Source: Pelodera strongyloides (taxonomy: Eukaryota; Nematoda; Chromadorea; Rhabditida; Rhabditidae). From it: 64,000 nt of DNA. The stretch spans positions 414,296-478,295 of the forward strand of contig JAANDG010000041.1 in NCBI GenBank assembly GCA_036852015.1. The letters are read 5' to 3'. Under the pieces are notes generated by a model. It saw nothing but the letters and a program-made list of their open reading frames with translations, was not told where the DNA came from and searched no databases. Positions 38,001 through 53,000 of the stretch are shown here, piece after piece. Made by a program: the position numbers and the translations under genes. How positions within the stretch are numbered: the stretch's first letter is position 1; every line of letters starts with the position of its first letter.

Positions 38001-41000
38001 GATTGTTGCAGTTTTCAGTTTTATTCGAATAGCTTAGATTGATACAAAGATGACTGTAATTCAGCCCACCTTCTCGATTGAGTGTTTTTCGCAATGAGTT
38101 GGCCACTTGAGTAGTCAGTGTTCATTCCAAGTCTCTTGGCGCTGCACTCTATTATCAAAACTGTTTCAAGTAGGCTGATTTGCCCCCTACTCCCACTTAC
38201 TCGGAAATATAAAAAAATTGCCGCTGACTTAACTCTGTGACTAAGAATAAGGAAAGGAAAACTTTATTTCCTATTGAAGTATCTTTATTGACATCTTTAT
38301 TGTAACCTTTGTCCTTTAATCAAAACCCATTCCCTCGGTTTTGTTTTCTGTGATTAACGTTCAGTGAAAACTATATTAACTTTTCATCCCGCTAAATTTA
38401 CACTGAATTCTCGTCTCGGCATAATTTTCTAAATAAAACAAAACATCTGAATTGGTTTTTCAGTGTAACAATTTGCAATTAGCTATAAATACTGTAATAA
38501 AATATTGTAGATATAAAATTGGATAAATGGTAAAATATCTCACATCGAATGTTCTTCATTTTGCCGCCTTCTGCGGTAAAGAGAGAACTTCAAGCTTCGT
38601 TCATGCGGAAAGGCATTATTTTTTCTGTTATTGGAAATCTATTATGATATCATCGTTTCCACTCGGCTGTAGAATAGAATCAGAAGTCAATAAGAAGTTA
38701 TATTCTAAACAACTTCAGATTAAAGTGTGAAAGTTGACACAGGCTTAAGATGAGAATCAAACCGCAGAAGTAGATAAGAATCCACCTTGTGGACTGTCCG
38801 TTTCTCACCTTCTCTATGATCCAAAGTCTCACCAGGTTGTGTTGTGTTGGGGTCGGCTCTTCACTCCGACCTCCGGTTGCCTCTCTTATTGTATTCCCTT
38901 CTTTGTATCTTTCCGTCTCCCTCACTGTTTTACCTCGGCCCACCGAAGGGAGCGAAAGAAGACAATGTAGGTTAACCTTTCCATACCCCAACAACTGACC
39001 CCTTCTCCCTAGACTATTCATGTAATTTGCTCATCTTTCGACTAGATGACTTAACAATTATAGCAAAACAAGTTTCCGTCCTCAACGTTGCCTTATATAA
39101 TAAAAATTAAGACGAAATCGTAAATATGGGTTTACTTTGATGGGCCTATCCCTTTGTATTTTTTTTGTAGTTCTTCCTAAGTAATAACTTCGTAATAGTG
39201 ATCCAGGTAGAAAGCTTCTTTATCGGATTCCTTATTGCTTAGAGCGTGGAAGAAATCTTGCCGGTTCTTCATAAACTTTTTCGTTTCTCGGCACTGTTGA
39301 TCTTGTAAACGCTAATCCGATTCTTCGCATTGCTAACAATTTCGTTCGTAATGATTTATTATGATGTTAACGGTCAACGAAATTGTTCACAAACCATTCA
39401 TTGACTAGCCGATATGCATATCGGGATGCTGCTTCTTCTCTTGCAATGTATTTTCCTTTAGAATTCCTCTCTCTTTGCTGTATTTCTTATTACGGTGACC
39501 CACAGTAGCAGTTGAATCTACATTGACGGTGATCTATGTTCGATACTTGTGGTGCACATATTATGATTAGCTAAGAAATGTCTTTAAAGTAACTTTGATT
39601 GTTGACAAACTGATTTAATGTGAAAAGTTTTCACCCAATCGCTTAAATAACATAAAGCGATGTGCTTAAGTAAGGGGGCCCATCTTCTCCTTTTTTCTTA
39701 TTCTTTTATGGAGAGAATCTCAGGATGTGTGAGTCGCTCCTTTTACGATGTAAGATTTGTCTTCGCGCCCGATTCAACAACTCACATAAAGGGGTGAAGA
39801 AACCGCAAGGGACTTCCCACACACTAAAGTCGTTGATAAATGTTACAAGCTTTTCTCAAGCAGAAAAGATTTTGGAGGAGAATATTGTTGTTCATAAAAT
39901 CCAGCTTTACACATTCGATGTTATTGTTGTCTGCACCCGTTCGTGAAGTATTCATTTACGGTGAATTTTGAATTTGTTCACAGTTTCAAGTTAAAAAAAA
40001 ACGATCTTTAGTCAGATCATTTGCTTCTTTACTGTCACATGTTTTAGCACCTTCCGAAGTTTATTTACCTTTTCCTTTTCTTAAAGAGAAAGGAACGCCG
40101 ATTGCAGCTTTTGCAGCTGTATTCATACTACCATGTAGTTTTATTGTTCTAAAATTTTATCATCGTTTTACATTATGCTTATTCGCTCTGCCTCGTTTTC
40201 CCGTCATTTATACGTGTAATCCTTAAATATTTGAATACGTTGTAAGAAACAGTGTATTTCCAAATTAGAGCACTATTACGAGGCACTATTATGCATTTTT
40301 ATTCCTCAATTGATCTAAGATACTCTTGGCTGGTAGAAATTGGTCCTACCTTTTTTTTGCTCGTTGGTCGACCCCGATTGCCCTGTTTGACGTGCGAGGT
40401 CTGGACAGGTTGGGGCTTCCAGGCATTCATTGGTCTATTCTTGGACTGGTCTCACTTCTCGCATTCACCTTTGTTACCTGAATAAGAGAAATCTTTAGGA
40501 AACTAGTACTTTCTCATTTTGTCCTGCTTTGTATTCGTGCTTAAATAATTCCTATACCTGTCAATAAGCGATGCAACTTACAGATCGACCGGCCCAACGG
40601 GGAAGCCGTAATTCCTCTCGCATAATTTACAGAGAAACTGTGTGCATGGAGAACGAAACTGCCGAGATTTCTTTAGGATTTCTCAGGGACAATCCCTTTA
40701 TAAAAGTAAGTTAGTGTTTGTAATACTCCATGCGGAATAGTTTAAATTTTACATGAATCCTCAACGTTTTTTTTATGAGCACTCAACTTACAGATCGACA
40801 GGCCATGTCCATGCGGAATTGTTTAAATTTTTACTATACTATAAGTAAGCTACAAAATATATATGATTAACAAGTATTATTTGCAGCGCGTAGACTTCAG
40901 AGAAGGCAAACATATATTTACTTGAAGCATTGAAATAATTATTATCTTTCCAGAACGACGCAGCCCATCGAAGGCTCAGCGGAGTGCGCATCCGTCCATC

Positions 41001-44000
41001 AGCTACATTTCCTGTTACCAACAAATATACTTTACCAAATGTCACGCTGAAGCCAGGTCGAGTCTTTGTTAGATCCGTTGGCTAAGCGGAAGCATGCACT
41101 TAACTAGTTTTATTTCCATAATATTTAAAAATCTTTATTCGCAAAACTTTGCTTCCTCTGTTTTTGAGGCGGTCCATTTAGAGCATTGCAAAGAAGCGCG
41201 CGTATTGGCACACTGATACGCCGATTGTTTCTTGCCGTTTTTATGTTTGGCAAGCGTAGACTCCTCTTTTTATAGCTGTGCATTATATCTCTATATTTGC
41301 TCTTGATCATATGTGTGCCCTAACTCAATGCGTGCACAGCGTTTAGCTTAGAAAAACCAATAACCGATATCCATTCATAAGAAACAGTTTTCTAGTTCTG
41401 TGCTGTAGAAAACAACACGTCAAGTGCCCATCATTCTCAACCCACGTTTCACTCAAATATTTCTCGATATTGATTTAACATGTAAAATAGCAGATCCCTG
41501 AAATGCCAAGAATCAATGACTAATACTCTGATTAAGTCGCGATGCCCACCCAAAATGTCTTTTCTCTTTGTGACCGCTTATCTGCTGCCCAAATTCCCCA
41601 ACACGCCTTTAGCATCATTATCACGACGGCGCCAGCTATTTTACGTTCTACTCAATGAAGGTTGAAGCGCTCACAAATGAAATTAACGGCACTTTCTTTC
41701 TTTGTTCGCGAAATAACGTTCCGCATTTCATGTTATAGCATTTTTACACAATCTGGCCATTTACACAATTTTTTACTTGCATTTCCAAGGGTGAACTATC
41801 TTTACTGCTTCGTTGGAATTCTTAGTGTTGTCGGAAAAAATTCAGCACTGTACTAATGGCGAAGATAATATGGAAAGCGCTGTAAACATACTAAAGTGAT
41901 GATACATATGCTGCCAATTTGATTTATAATGAATCGAGTTATAATAAAAACTGACATCATTGATTTATCGTCAAATAGTTGCTCAATTATATGTGTACCG
42001 TTTTCTCTGTTCACTTCATCAAAGGGCTTTCCCAGGGTCGTAAATCGACGGCAAAATTTGCTTCCCTCTTTATTTCTGATGAATTCTTTGTTTTCAACCG
42101 TTCCAGTTCAGTTTTCTCATCTTTGTTTGCTGTTCATAAAACGGAAAACATGCAATTCCGGCGCTTTAGCAAGTAGTTCAAATCTGTTGATCGCTGAGTA
42201 ATACTGATTGAGTTGAGCAATCTTATAGCAAAAATATCGCTCACTAACGTTTCTCTACTGCTTCACTGAAGCGATTCAAACCAATCAATCATTGGTTGCT
42301 TATATTTTGTTGGATATTTTTTGAAATACATCTCTTTGATACGCTTGTTTTTGCATGTTCACCGGGACAAATTATGACTGGTAGTTTAGGTAGTAAAACT
42401 CGCAGAAAACCGGTTAACACACATAAGTTCTTTTATTCAATAGCTCACACTCACTGGGTAAATCAAGCATAACAGTAGGGGGTTTTACCAATACTAGGCC
42501 ATTCAAGTTGTCTTTCAGTTGTGTTGTAGAGCCACCCAACCATGATATCAGTATCACACTTCATTTTTTGAGCTAGCGGTGTTTGATTATGTTAACAGCG
42601 TTGCTCGAATTTACACAAATGCTCTAAAGCGGCCAATTTTTCAACCCCACTATTGAGAAAACATTTGTTTTGCATTCAGAACAACGATGCCTTAGTTTCT
42701 GTTACGCGGCTCGCTAGTCCCTTGTTTCTTGTTTAGTTATTTGCTACCGTCGTCAGATTTTAATCTATGGGAAATTCGGTCACTGGAGCCGTATTTGTTA
42801 TCTTCACAGCAAAACGGCCAAATAAAACAAAATGTCGAACAATATAATATATCTTCAACTTTCGCTACAATTCGTCTTATTATTAAGTTATACATCAAGC
42901 CCTCTTGAATATGCCTTGAATTCTGATTGAATAAGATTTTCCGTGTGATATCGTAGCGTAGCACGTATAAAGTGTCGCAATTAATACGCAAATGTATTGC
43001 AAAATAATGCTTCTGATTGTGAGTTGAACTATCTTCCAAGTGTTGAACACATTACTTCAACGAAGAGTCTTTTCTTGGTGGTCCTGGTTTGTATTTGTAT
43101 TTTATTTTCTTTGTTTTCAGCTTGGTGTTCGCCGAGTGTAGAGCCGGAACCGGAGACTCCACAAATGCCATCAGTGGAAAGCCGCAGTCATTCGATTGCA
43201 AATAACAACAACAATAACCACAAAACGATCGATAAATCCGTGACACTAGCACCGAACCCGAAAGATCCCGTGGATACAACTTCAGTAGGATCTGGATCCG
43301 GTGAGTATTAACAATGCTTTGTGTGTTTTGTATTTTTTATTCGAAAGCTCCACATATAAAATCTTAAAAAAATTTTTATTTCTGTTACTATTTTTCGACA
43401 AAAACGCTGTGAACTACGTCATAAACCTGCTTACTTAACAAGTCTAACTAATGCGATTTTCAGATACTTACTCGCATTAATAATATTGTTTATTTTTTTG
43501 TAGCTCTTAGTAAGCTGTCCATAATATAGATGGTCTTTCAATTAGTCCTACAGTGTGACTAACTGATATTTTACGGAATTGTTATTTTGTTCATTTACTT
43601 GACAAATGTGACTGTTCAATTATATAAAATTAACGTGAAATGAACCGTGATCAGCTGTATGACATATCACAGGGTCACGCTGATAAAATAAAGGGTATTC
43701 GGCAAAGTAAGTCCGCGGTTAAAATCCAGAATGTGCGGAAAGGCAATAATCTGGAATGCGAGAGTGGTGCTTGATTGTGTTAAGTAATCCGACGACCGGA
43801 TTCGTTCGATATCTGACATTTGAGCTTTGTCAAACATTACGGCTTCTTGCGTGCGCCCGGCAATCATTTTGTGTGAAGCGGAACCACAACCCACAGTCTC
43901 TCTCCCAGGGTCAGGCTTACGGCCCACGAGTACTGGGTTTCAGGTCTGGTTTACTCGGTGAATGCCTTCCTATTCACACCTTCAACTTTGCAGAGTTCTA

Positions 44001-47000
44001 TTGCTTTTTCGTACGTCTTTTGCGCGTAATTTAAAACGAAATTACACAAATACTGATTTTCTCAATAGCCTACAAGCTTAGTCCTTTCTATTTCTTCGTT
44101 CTCCTAGTATTTGTGTAGTACAATTTGTGGATTATGTTTTGTTCACATTAATTTTATCTACACCTGTTGATGGGGCATTTTTGTGAACAACAAGTTAGTA
44201 ATGTATTAAACAAACAAGATCAAGTTATTTTCGCGAACGGTCGGGTACATTCCCCTAATTCGGCTAGCTGTCCGGCCCTGTCTAGCAGCAGGTTTGTAAA
44301 GCTGTGGATCTCATGCTGTTTTTATCGCAACAAAACACATGTTGCAGCATTGTTGATCCCGTTCGCTCCTCCGCGTTCAGCAATTTGTATTAGTGCTGAA
44401 TTTATTCCAGACTTGCAATTCTCTGTATGTATCTCTCTTATTCATAAAACTATCAGTAGAGCTATCCTCTGGGCTTTTCTAAAAATGCTACCAAACATAT
44501 GGGTTCGCCTGTACTCAAACCAGTCCCAATCTATAATGTATAACTAATATGGAGGCAAATCAGAGCAACCTCTTTTCGTCTTTAGCCCGACCGGATATAT
44601 CCGAGCTGAGGTAGCCAGATTCGGTGGAATACGCTTAACGCTGATCCTATTAGACAAGGAATCTATCCACAGAACACTTCCACTCATCTACTCAAAGTAA
44701 TATTTTGGCACACTTTATATTCTATTCCTTTTTCTTCATATTAATGTGTCTTTACTTCTTTTAGTCTTTTTTTTAATAGAAATCTACATCAAGTTTAGCA
44801 AAGAGTTCAAAAACGATAGACTTATTTCTGATTCCAATGTATGTTTCCTGGTTACTGAAATTTTTTGCATTATCCTCGCTATCAATTGTAAATGTCAGGG
44901 TGACGAAATTACTTAGACAATGATACTCCCTATTTGGCATGTCTTGTTCTGACTCATGGGCGTAGAACTCGAATTGGATTGCTATCACTTACATAAATAG
45001 GCTATACAATCAGTTGTTTCCTGCAACCTAAATAAAACCTGCCGGCGTTCGCTGCGTAGTTATGTGGTGAGTAATTACACTCATTTTACGACGAAACATT
45101 GCGCACAAAATGGCAACATTATGAGAGAACATTACTAAAAGTGCTTCACGCAACTTTATTATATCCACATTTGAATAGCCTCTTATCCAAAGCCATTGGA
45201 GCCCCTCGTTCCTTCCACTTTTCTTTACTTTTTGCCATGACGTTCCTGTATGTTTAAGTGCATTCGACCATTCGGCTTAAACCATACAATCCTTTCTTGT
45301 TTCAAGCATTGATTTTATGCATCTCAAGAACTTCAATAAACATCCATAACGAGGTTTTTGACTTCTCAGGCCGTATTTAGAATACACGCCGACGTCCGCA
45401 AAAGAATAGATTTTATTCTATAGGGTTAAAGAAGTGTCTTGGTGTTCCTTTCTGCCGCATACAGGGCGATCACTGGTAGTCGGTTAATTTGCAATCGTGA
45501 TCAGGCTGCTTATCTGGCTCCCAGGCTTCTTCTTAACATTCCCAAACACCCATTCCCGCCCTTGTTTGCAACCTGGGCGGTAGCTGTGCCTTTCGCGCGC
45601 CCTCGTCCTCTGACATGTTCACGCGCACACAATAGCCAGCTAACAAACAAAGATCGAGCCTCGATCCACAATCATTCATATTTCGAAGCGTTTGATCATA
45701 AAATTTCAGCTAGCGAGCCTCATTTCCTTACTTGCAGCATTTTCTATTTACATGATAACGGGCTGTACATTTTACATTCGGTTTTTATCCTCTGTACATT
45801 CTATTAAAGTCAAATTTCCTCGCAAAAATCCAACTAACACATTTTTGTCTTAAAAAAAAAAAAAAAAAAAAAAAAAACATGTTTAACACTATTCTATTAC
45901 CAATGAACTCAAACACGTAGTTTATTCTTTGCATTCTGCAATTTTGGCCTTCATACGACTTGTCTGCTGAGGCGGATACATATTTGCCTTCCGGCACCAA
46001 AAGTTATCTTTTATCCTCGTCCTTTCGATTTCACGCTTCTTTATTGCTATCCAGATATTACTTGGCGGATGTTTTAATATGCAACATAACACAAAACATT
46101 CATTTGTCTTCAGACTGCCATATAATGGCCTCTTTTTTCTCAAATCGATTTCGGAAGAATGGTGGCCAACCTGTCGAACCTACCCTCGATCATTCCTCAT
46201 CATTTACATCCAGAAAAAGCAATTACATACAAGGAGCGAGTAACTCAACCCTTAAGAGAAGAATCGCCAGGAGTCAGTCAGAAAGAAGGGTGCGCGACCC
46301 AGCAATATGCAGTAACAGAGACGATCTACTAAAGAATATCGACCTCAAGAAACTAAATGCTGTGCTCACCTTTATGGAAGCTCACGATATTGATCCGTTT
46401 GTCTTCGAAGAAGCCTTGGATGAAACACTTCACGCCACCAACCAGAGCACGCCTTTATATGACTCAGTCTATCAGCAACGTGCCCAAGGAAGGATCAGAA
46501 GAACTAGATCGACAGATTCCAATCTACACCTTGGAGGCAAACCAAAGCGATTACGAAGAACGAGAAATTCACAGGACGATCTATATTCGGGAGGCAGCTG
46601 TCATAATATTCTGGAAGCTGTCCAAAAGAATGGAAGAAAAGAAAAAAGCAAACATGGTCGACATGAAGGTTAGAGGCGAATAGACTGAACATGTAATAAT
46701 AGCCCTGAAGCAAAGCGATATAGGTTGGGTTGTGCTAGCTTGGGAAGTACACATCTCGAGTTTAACTTCCTTTTTCATACATTCTAATCTTAGATGTCGA
46801 ATATGGACCGGGAATTGTGGAGCGATTGCGAGCTAAATTTAATCGATTGTCGGGATTAGCGTCGAGGGAGGCCAGGGTGAGTTTTATGACTAATTTGGAC
46901 AACAAGAAAAAATAATAATAAATCGTGCAACGAGACGACGACAATAAGCAAGGAACGTTGTTTCGTTTTCTGGAAACCAATTTCTCATGTTCGGATGTAC

Positions 47001-50000
47001 ACGACTAATTTACACAGTGGCGTACAAACATATGCTTGAACATTTGAACATTAATTAGCTTTACGCACACATCCGTATTGGATGGAAAAATACATAAATA
47101 TATCAATATTGTGTAAACTAATTCATAACTAAGAAGTAACGTAATAAATGTTTTTTATAAATGCTTGAATGGGACGGCGGTCTTAAAATAATATTAGAAG
47201 TCCGCCGATTAACTTCAATCTGTATTTAGGTCTCGCCCCATGCGACATGTAAAAGATGTCCTTCTGTCGATGACATTCTCAGTGGATCGCAATCGCCGGT
47301 GGAGAGTGTTTCACGGTAGCTATTATCTATATTTTATCATCTTCAATTCAAAATATGGCTGCGGTGCGATAAGAACCTTGCAGGAATTCTAAAGCTAATC
47401 GCTATCTAAAGTGGGTTCTGTTCTCGGTGGTCTTAGTGTAGCAGGTGCTCCATCATTTGCTAGATTGAATTACTCTATTCAGAGCTTACGACACACTGGA
47501 TCGCAATTGGGGCGACGGTGCCGTTATTGGTAATGGTCTATCGCGGGAACAATCAAAAAGTGTGAATGACGTCACCGAGGAGAAGCGGAAGTTTATCGTG
47601 CACAGACAGATCAATTATAGGTACACCTCTTATTTTTTGTTAATTTCTGAATACAAGGAATAGTCTTCACGTTTATGTACTTGAGTGTTCCAAAACAGCA
47701 AATATGTGTTTTTATAATATTGTTTTCCTTCAGCGTGCCAGATGAAGAAGATGATCTCATTCCATCAATTTCGTCACTTCGCTACAAATTCGAAACGAAC
47801 GCTTCACGCAGCAATTGGGAGAATCGCCGTAGCGAATATACTGCTCAGGTAGGAAACTAGTTTTTAACCTAGCTTGAATGGAAATCCTTATAGTAAAATA
47901 ATGATTCTTATCGATGATTTTTAGCCACCGTCGCCTCGGTCTAAGTCAGTGGAAACACGTATGACTTCTCAGCACGTGGAAAGACCACAGTCGCCTCCTA
48001 CAGTAGTGCAACCGCCACCGCCAGTGCCTCAGCACTCGCTTCCACCCACGACTGAAATGGCGCCTCATGTTCCATCTGTGGGACGAAGACGCTCTGGAGC
48101 CTCTTCTGCGGAAAGAAATCAGTCTACTCACACCGCCACGTCTTCACATCGACAGTCTGATCGACACCCCACTGTTGTTCGCAGGGATAGAAGCTACGAC
48201 TCTCCCGCTGTGTCCCTACCTAATAGACGCCCACTGTCCATGGACCTCAGCAACAATGAGGTATTGTTGAAAATAGTACACATAAACTTATCCTTAGTTT
48301 TCGCACTGAAGCTATCTCAGTTGGTAAAAGTATCTAGACCTGTCAATAAATTTCCACAAACCAGGTGCACGCATTGTAACTAACTATTCTTTAAATTTCC
48401 GGTGTTGCTTTTCTGTCCCTTCTATTTGACATTGTCCATTTACTAGATCCCACCGTTTGACAAGGACGCTCCGCCGCCAAAGGGTCTCAGGTTGTCGGAA
48501 CCGCAGCAGAATAAATTAAAAGTATGTTATACATTGTGTCCTCCTGCCCTTGCTTTTCTTTTTTTTATGTATTTCTTCTTTTCACCTGTCTTTCTTTTCG
48601 ATGATTATTTGCAAGTATCCCGGTTAACCTGCAACGTAAACTTGAATTGGGAACTCTTTTAGGTACTAGAAGTTCTGAACCGAACAGAGGCCGAGGCAGA
48701 GCCGGAATTCGTTCGAATTGGCAGGAAATTGAAGAGAAGTTGCACGGCTGATGAGATCAACATGGCGGATCATCAAGAGAGTGGGCTGATGAGTCCACTG
48801 AGCGATGGCAGAAGTGAGTTCATTCACACTTTTATAATGCCACATTTCTTTTTTTACTAACTGTATCATGTCCTATGCGCCCCATAAACCATACCCTTTC
48901 CTTCAGGTTCTGTGATGTCTCCTACTTCCCCAGTGGCCACACCCAGACGCCCTGCTCCATCTGTCCCAACCATCAGTACTTCAGCAAGGATTATTCGTTC
49001 TCGTGATATTCACGATACGGTTCAGAATGCCTACGAGAGCCCACGACATACCACGGTAAGTAATGATATTATAACATGACGTCGTTAATGAAATTTGCTA
49101 GCCTTTTACATTGTTTATGATATATTAGTGTTTGTGAAAGAAAAACAATTGCAGGAGGATGCTGGAAGCGTTCGTGAAGAAAACAATATCATCAACAAGA
49201 CTAGCTCAAAACAACCCTTCGACAGAGAACTAGTCAACGACCCTTTCTTGGTGAAAGTCAACAACGATTCATTCACATCACCACCAGATCCTGATTCGGC
49301 CAGAATGGACAGGTGCGAACAATGTTTTGTACATACAGTAATTGACGAAGACAACCATAAACGACGAAAGGAAACATCATTTTGATTTGAACAAATGTGT
49401 TGTCACATTGCAGTCTAAAAAGCAGCTCATTTCAGACCTGCGCTATTCTCGCCCGTCACTTCACCCCTTCCACCTCTACTTCCCGGGGAGGGAAGTCCTC
49501 CTCCAGAAGAACCAACACCCACAGAACCCTCACTTCCGGCCTCCTTATCCTCACTTCTTCCTCCAGTCATTCTCACCAAGCATCTCAGAGCCCCGGCACT
49601 GCCACCACCGGGATACCTTGTTCCAAAGATACTTCCATCAAACAACGGTAGGCTTCTTTTGAGAATTACACCGTTGGTTCAGTGCTTTTAGTACAGCTTT
49701 TTTGACGGCGATTCACGGCCACGTTTTTGCCTAACAAATATTAATAAAAAATATTGCAGAATAAATATATAGTAAGTATGACGGACAGCACCTAACGAAC
49801 AAGCAGGCAGCCAATAAACAGAATCTACCACCAAAAGCAGTATATATCATATGAATTTGTAATAATAATCGTATTCAACAACACTTCAGATGACTCCGGC
49901 AAAGACGAGATGCAGCGTCTGCTCTCGCGATTCAACGAGACTCGCGACAAAAAGATGTTTATGGAAGAAAACACAGAAGTGCCCAATATTCCGGTGGGTT

Positions 50001-53000
50001 CATTTTGATGAACCTTCTGGTTTCTATTGCAAAAGCCTCTTTCTATAGCATATTTTTTTTCTATTTCAATTTTTTTTGGTTTCTCTCCACTGTACATTCG
50101 TCATTTTAAGTGCGTGTGTGTTGTGCATATTAACCCGTATTTCGTTTGCTCATATCACGACCTATTTATTTGAAAAATAATTTCCGGAAGCTGTGAACTT
50201 TAATGTTTGCACCTTATTGAACTTGAGTTATTTTCGTTTGTCAGAATTGCGTTGTGTGTTTGCTTTGTTAACTAGCGTTGCACTGCTTAAGCGTGGCTTT
50301 GTTCGTCACATTGTGCCAACTGTGCATCAAATTCGCACATCAGATGGAAAAAGATACACACTTCCGAAAAAACCACTTCCAAAGGTAAGTTGCGTCTAGT
50401 GTTTATATGGAGGATGGTACAGAAAATTGATGAACGATTCTTTAAAAAGTCAACGAAAAGGTTGAAAGCCGGTTGATATCGAATTTCGTTCAGTCCAAAG
50501 CAAGGCTCGCTTTACCCCCGTTAATCCTTACTTCAATAACTCTTTTTTTTTTCATTCCTCTCCAACTGCACTTTCAGTATATGTTTTGGTTTTCACACTC
50601 ATTGAATTGGAGTGCTTGTTTCACTGACAAAATTTTCTAAATGGCAACTTCATGTCTGCAGGCGTTCCTGAAAGGAAATCTTTTAGAAACCCAAAAGCTT
50701 ATCATCGATTTGGTATTTTGGGCCGCCATCAGTGATCTGTTAAATTTAATAAGTTTCTCATGTCATAGGAACCGGAGCGAAAGACGGATCCAAATGTTGC
50801 CCACATTTCCGTCCGAGACCATTCTCTTCACAAATTGAAGTCAACAGGTATCGGTTTATAATTTTGACAGCGAAAATAGAAAGTGATGGATCGGAAAAGA
50901 CAAAAAGGTGAAAAGTCTTGCAATACGATAATGATCTATTGCTGCTTCACGAGGTATAGTGCACATAGTCAACATAGATGCAGCGATAAGCATTAAGCAA
51001 TAAGCGGCAAGGTTAAATATCGTCCTTTACTTAACGGTAAGATAACCACGTTCGTTATCTGTGCAAGTCAATAGCGTCATTTAATGTGGAAACCGGAAAC
51101 GGACGCTTTAAGTGAATAATTAAATTAGTCCAAAATGTTCCAACGTGTGTTTGAATTGGCTGGTGTGAAATATAGATAAGAAAGGATTAACTTGCTATTT
51201 AAGTTCCACTATCACTGATTCATCTGATCGCTTTGTCTTTCCATCTGAAAATGACCGCATATTGAGGCTCTCAAAACAGTTTAGACATGTTTAGCAATAG
51301 TTTAGTGTAGTGCTGGTTGTATTTGTAAACAAGCCGCAATAGGATAGAATATTAATCAGTGGATTATAAGTGCCCCAGCTGACTGCATTGACTGAATAGT
51401 GGTCCCCCGGCAGTACACCCAAATATAGGTTGAGTGCTCTCCCGCTGTGCTAGCCCCCGCATTGTTTCGCTTACGGTGGAATCATTATTTTGAGCCGTTG
51501 AATAATGACTTTTTTTACCTACCTCACATCAATATTTACCATTCGCTCTCTCGCTCTCTGGTTCCCTTTTTTCTCTCCCGAACTCTTTCTCTCTGCCATT
51601 TTTCTCAATAATTTCATTATTTATTCTGATGATTGTTTCAGCTCATCTCCATTTCAAACACATGATTTGCAGAGGGCGTTTTGTTTTTCATTTCAGTCCA
51701 TGATCTACGAATTCGTTGCCACAATAATACGATCGCACTCAAATGTTGAGTGGTATTACAATTTTGCTCTTTTTTCACACCTACTTGTAAACATAAGTTC
51801 TTTTCGTCCTCCTAGTGTAGTACTACTTTTTTGCATTTCATGCTTTATTTCTTTTGTACCCCTTCAGACTGAATATGGATTCATTGTTGCAGCTAGGTAT
51901 TATACTTTTATGCGCGGCGTTGTAATCTATTTTGGGTAGGTAGCCAGCTGACAGAGCACAAAAATAGGATTACCACTTTTTGTTGTTTTGTCTGGTTTTG
52001 TGAGTACCTGAGCACCGACGACCAGCTGCATATTCAAGGTCATTTCAATATTTTTCGGGAAAACCCTCGAGTATATTCAGGAGCATTTGCAATACCTTAC
52101 TTATGAATTTTTCTAAATTCAACTACAAAAGGTTTTAAAACTTCAAACTGTCTTACATTGATAATGTTTATTGTTACGTATACTCTCAATCAAACCTTTC
52201 CAAAAGTACAGTATGCGATCTGAAACAAGATAGATATTTCATTCTGTTACATGCGCCTTTTTTCTCTAGCAGGCGTTGTTTTCGCCCTATCACGTTTGTT
52301 TGATGTAAGCTATTTGGTACAAGGCCAGCGGGTGGAAATAGCGCTGATGCGGTCTGCGCGAAGATCCTTTGGTTCGTTCCCTTTTTTGGCTAAGATCTCG
52401 CGCAATGCCTCTAAAACCAAACAAGGATGCCCCGTGTTCGGCGCACCTTCCGCTACTCTATTCATACATACAACTCTCTGTGGTTCCTATTTACACTGGT
52501 TCTCTGAAATTTCTGCATTTCTTCCCAAACATTCGTTTGGAAACAACCGGTCAAACGTGTATTGGAACATTTCTTTTGGATTTGGTTCCTTTTTTCCTTT
52601 TTTTGTGTATTCCCATTAGCCGGAATCCGAAGAATGCATACTTTTATTTGATTTATCAGCTGAAATGAAATAGGATTTTATTCTTAAAATGCTTTTTTGA
52701 ATGAAATATGCAACTTAGTAACAAATAGTTTCACTTCCATCCTCGTTGTATCTGAGAGCCGTTGTCAAAAATAAGTTGTATGGTGATAATTTCTGACAAT
52801 AGTGATGCCAGTACATAGCTAGAGAAGCAGGACCACGAGAAACCCGGTGACCTGATTGACTTTCTTCTTTGCTCATCATTTCCCGTGTAATATCGCTCTC
52901 CGATACATAATTGAGTCGATTCTACTACCAGAAAATTAATATTCCGTGGCGAAATTGAGGCACATGCTTTTTTTTTTTGTTAAAAGAAGTGAGTGTATAT

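Noticed and set aside
44590..44650. tRNA-like phrase with GGTAGCCAGATTCGGTGG
   Set aside because: There is no T-arm consensus and no acceptor stem could be paired.
45439..45807. 122-codon plus frame as a separate gene
   Set aside because: There is no recognisable domain, it is inside an intron, and no phase-compatible donor links it to neighbours.
49427..49645. 72-codon minus frame rich in Gly and Ser
   Set aside because: It is the reverse of a proline-rich exon of the giant gene; the plus-strand reading has splice signals and phase support.
49414..49647. Alternative acceptor giving a Ser/Thr-rich reading of the proline-rich exon
   Set aside because: It makes the downstream phase wrong for the DEMQRLLSRF exon; the acceptor at 49433-49435 fits both sides.
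52251..52619. 122-codon plus frame as a gene
   Set aside because: It is intronic, Phe/Ser-rich, and has no motif or clear splice junctions.
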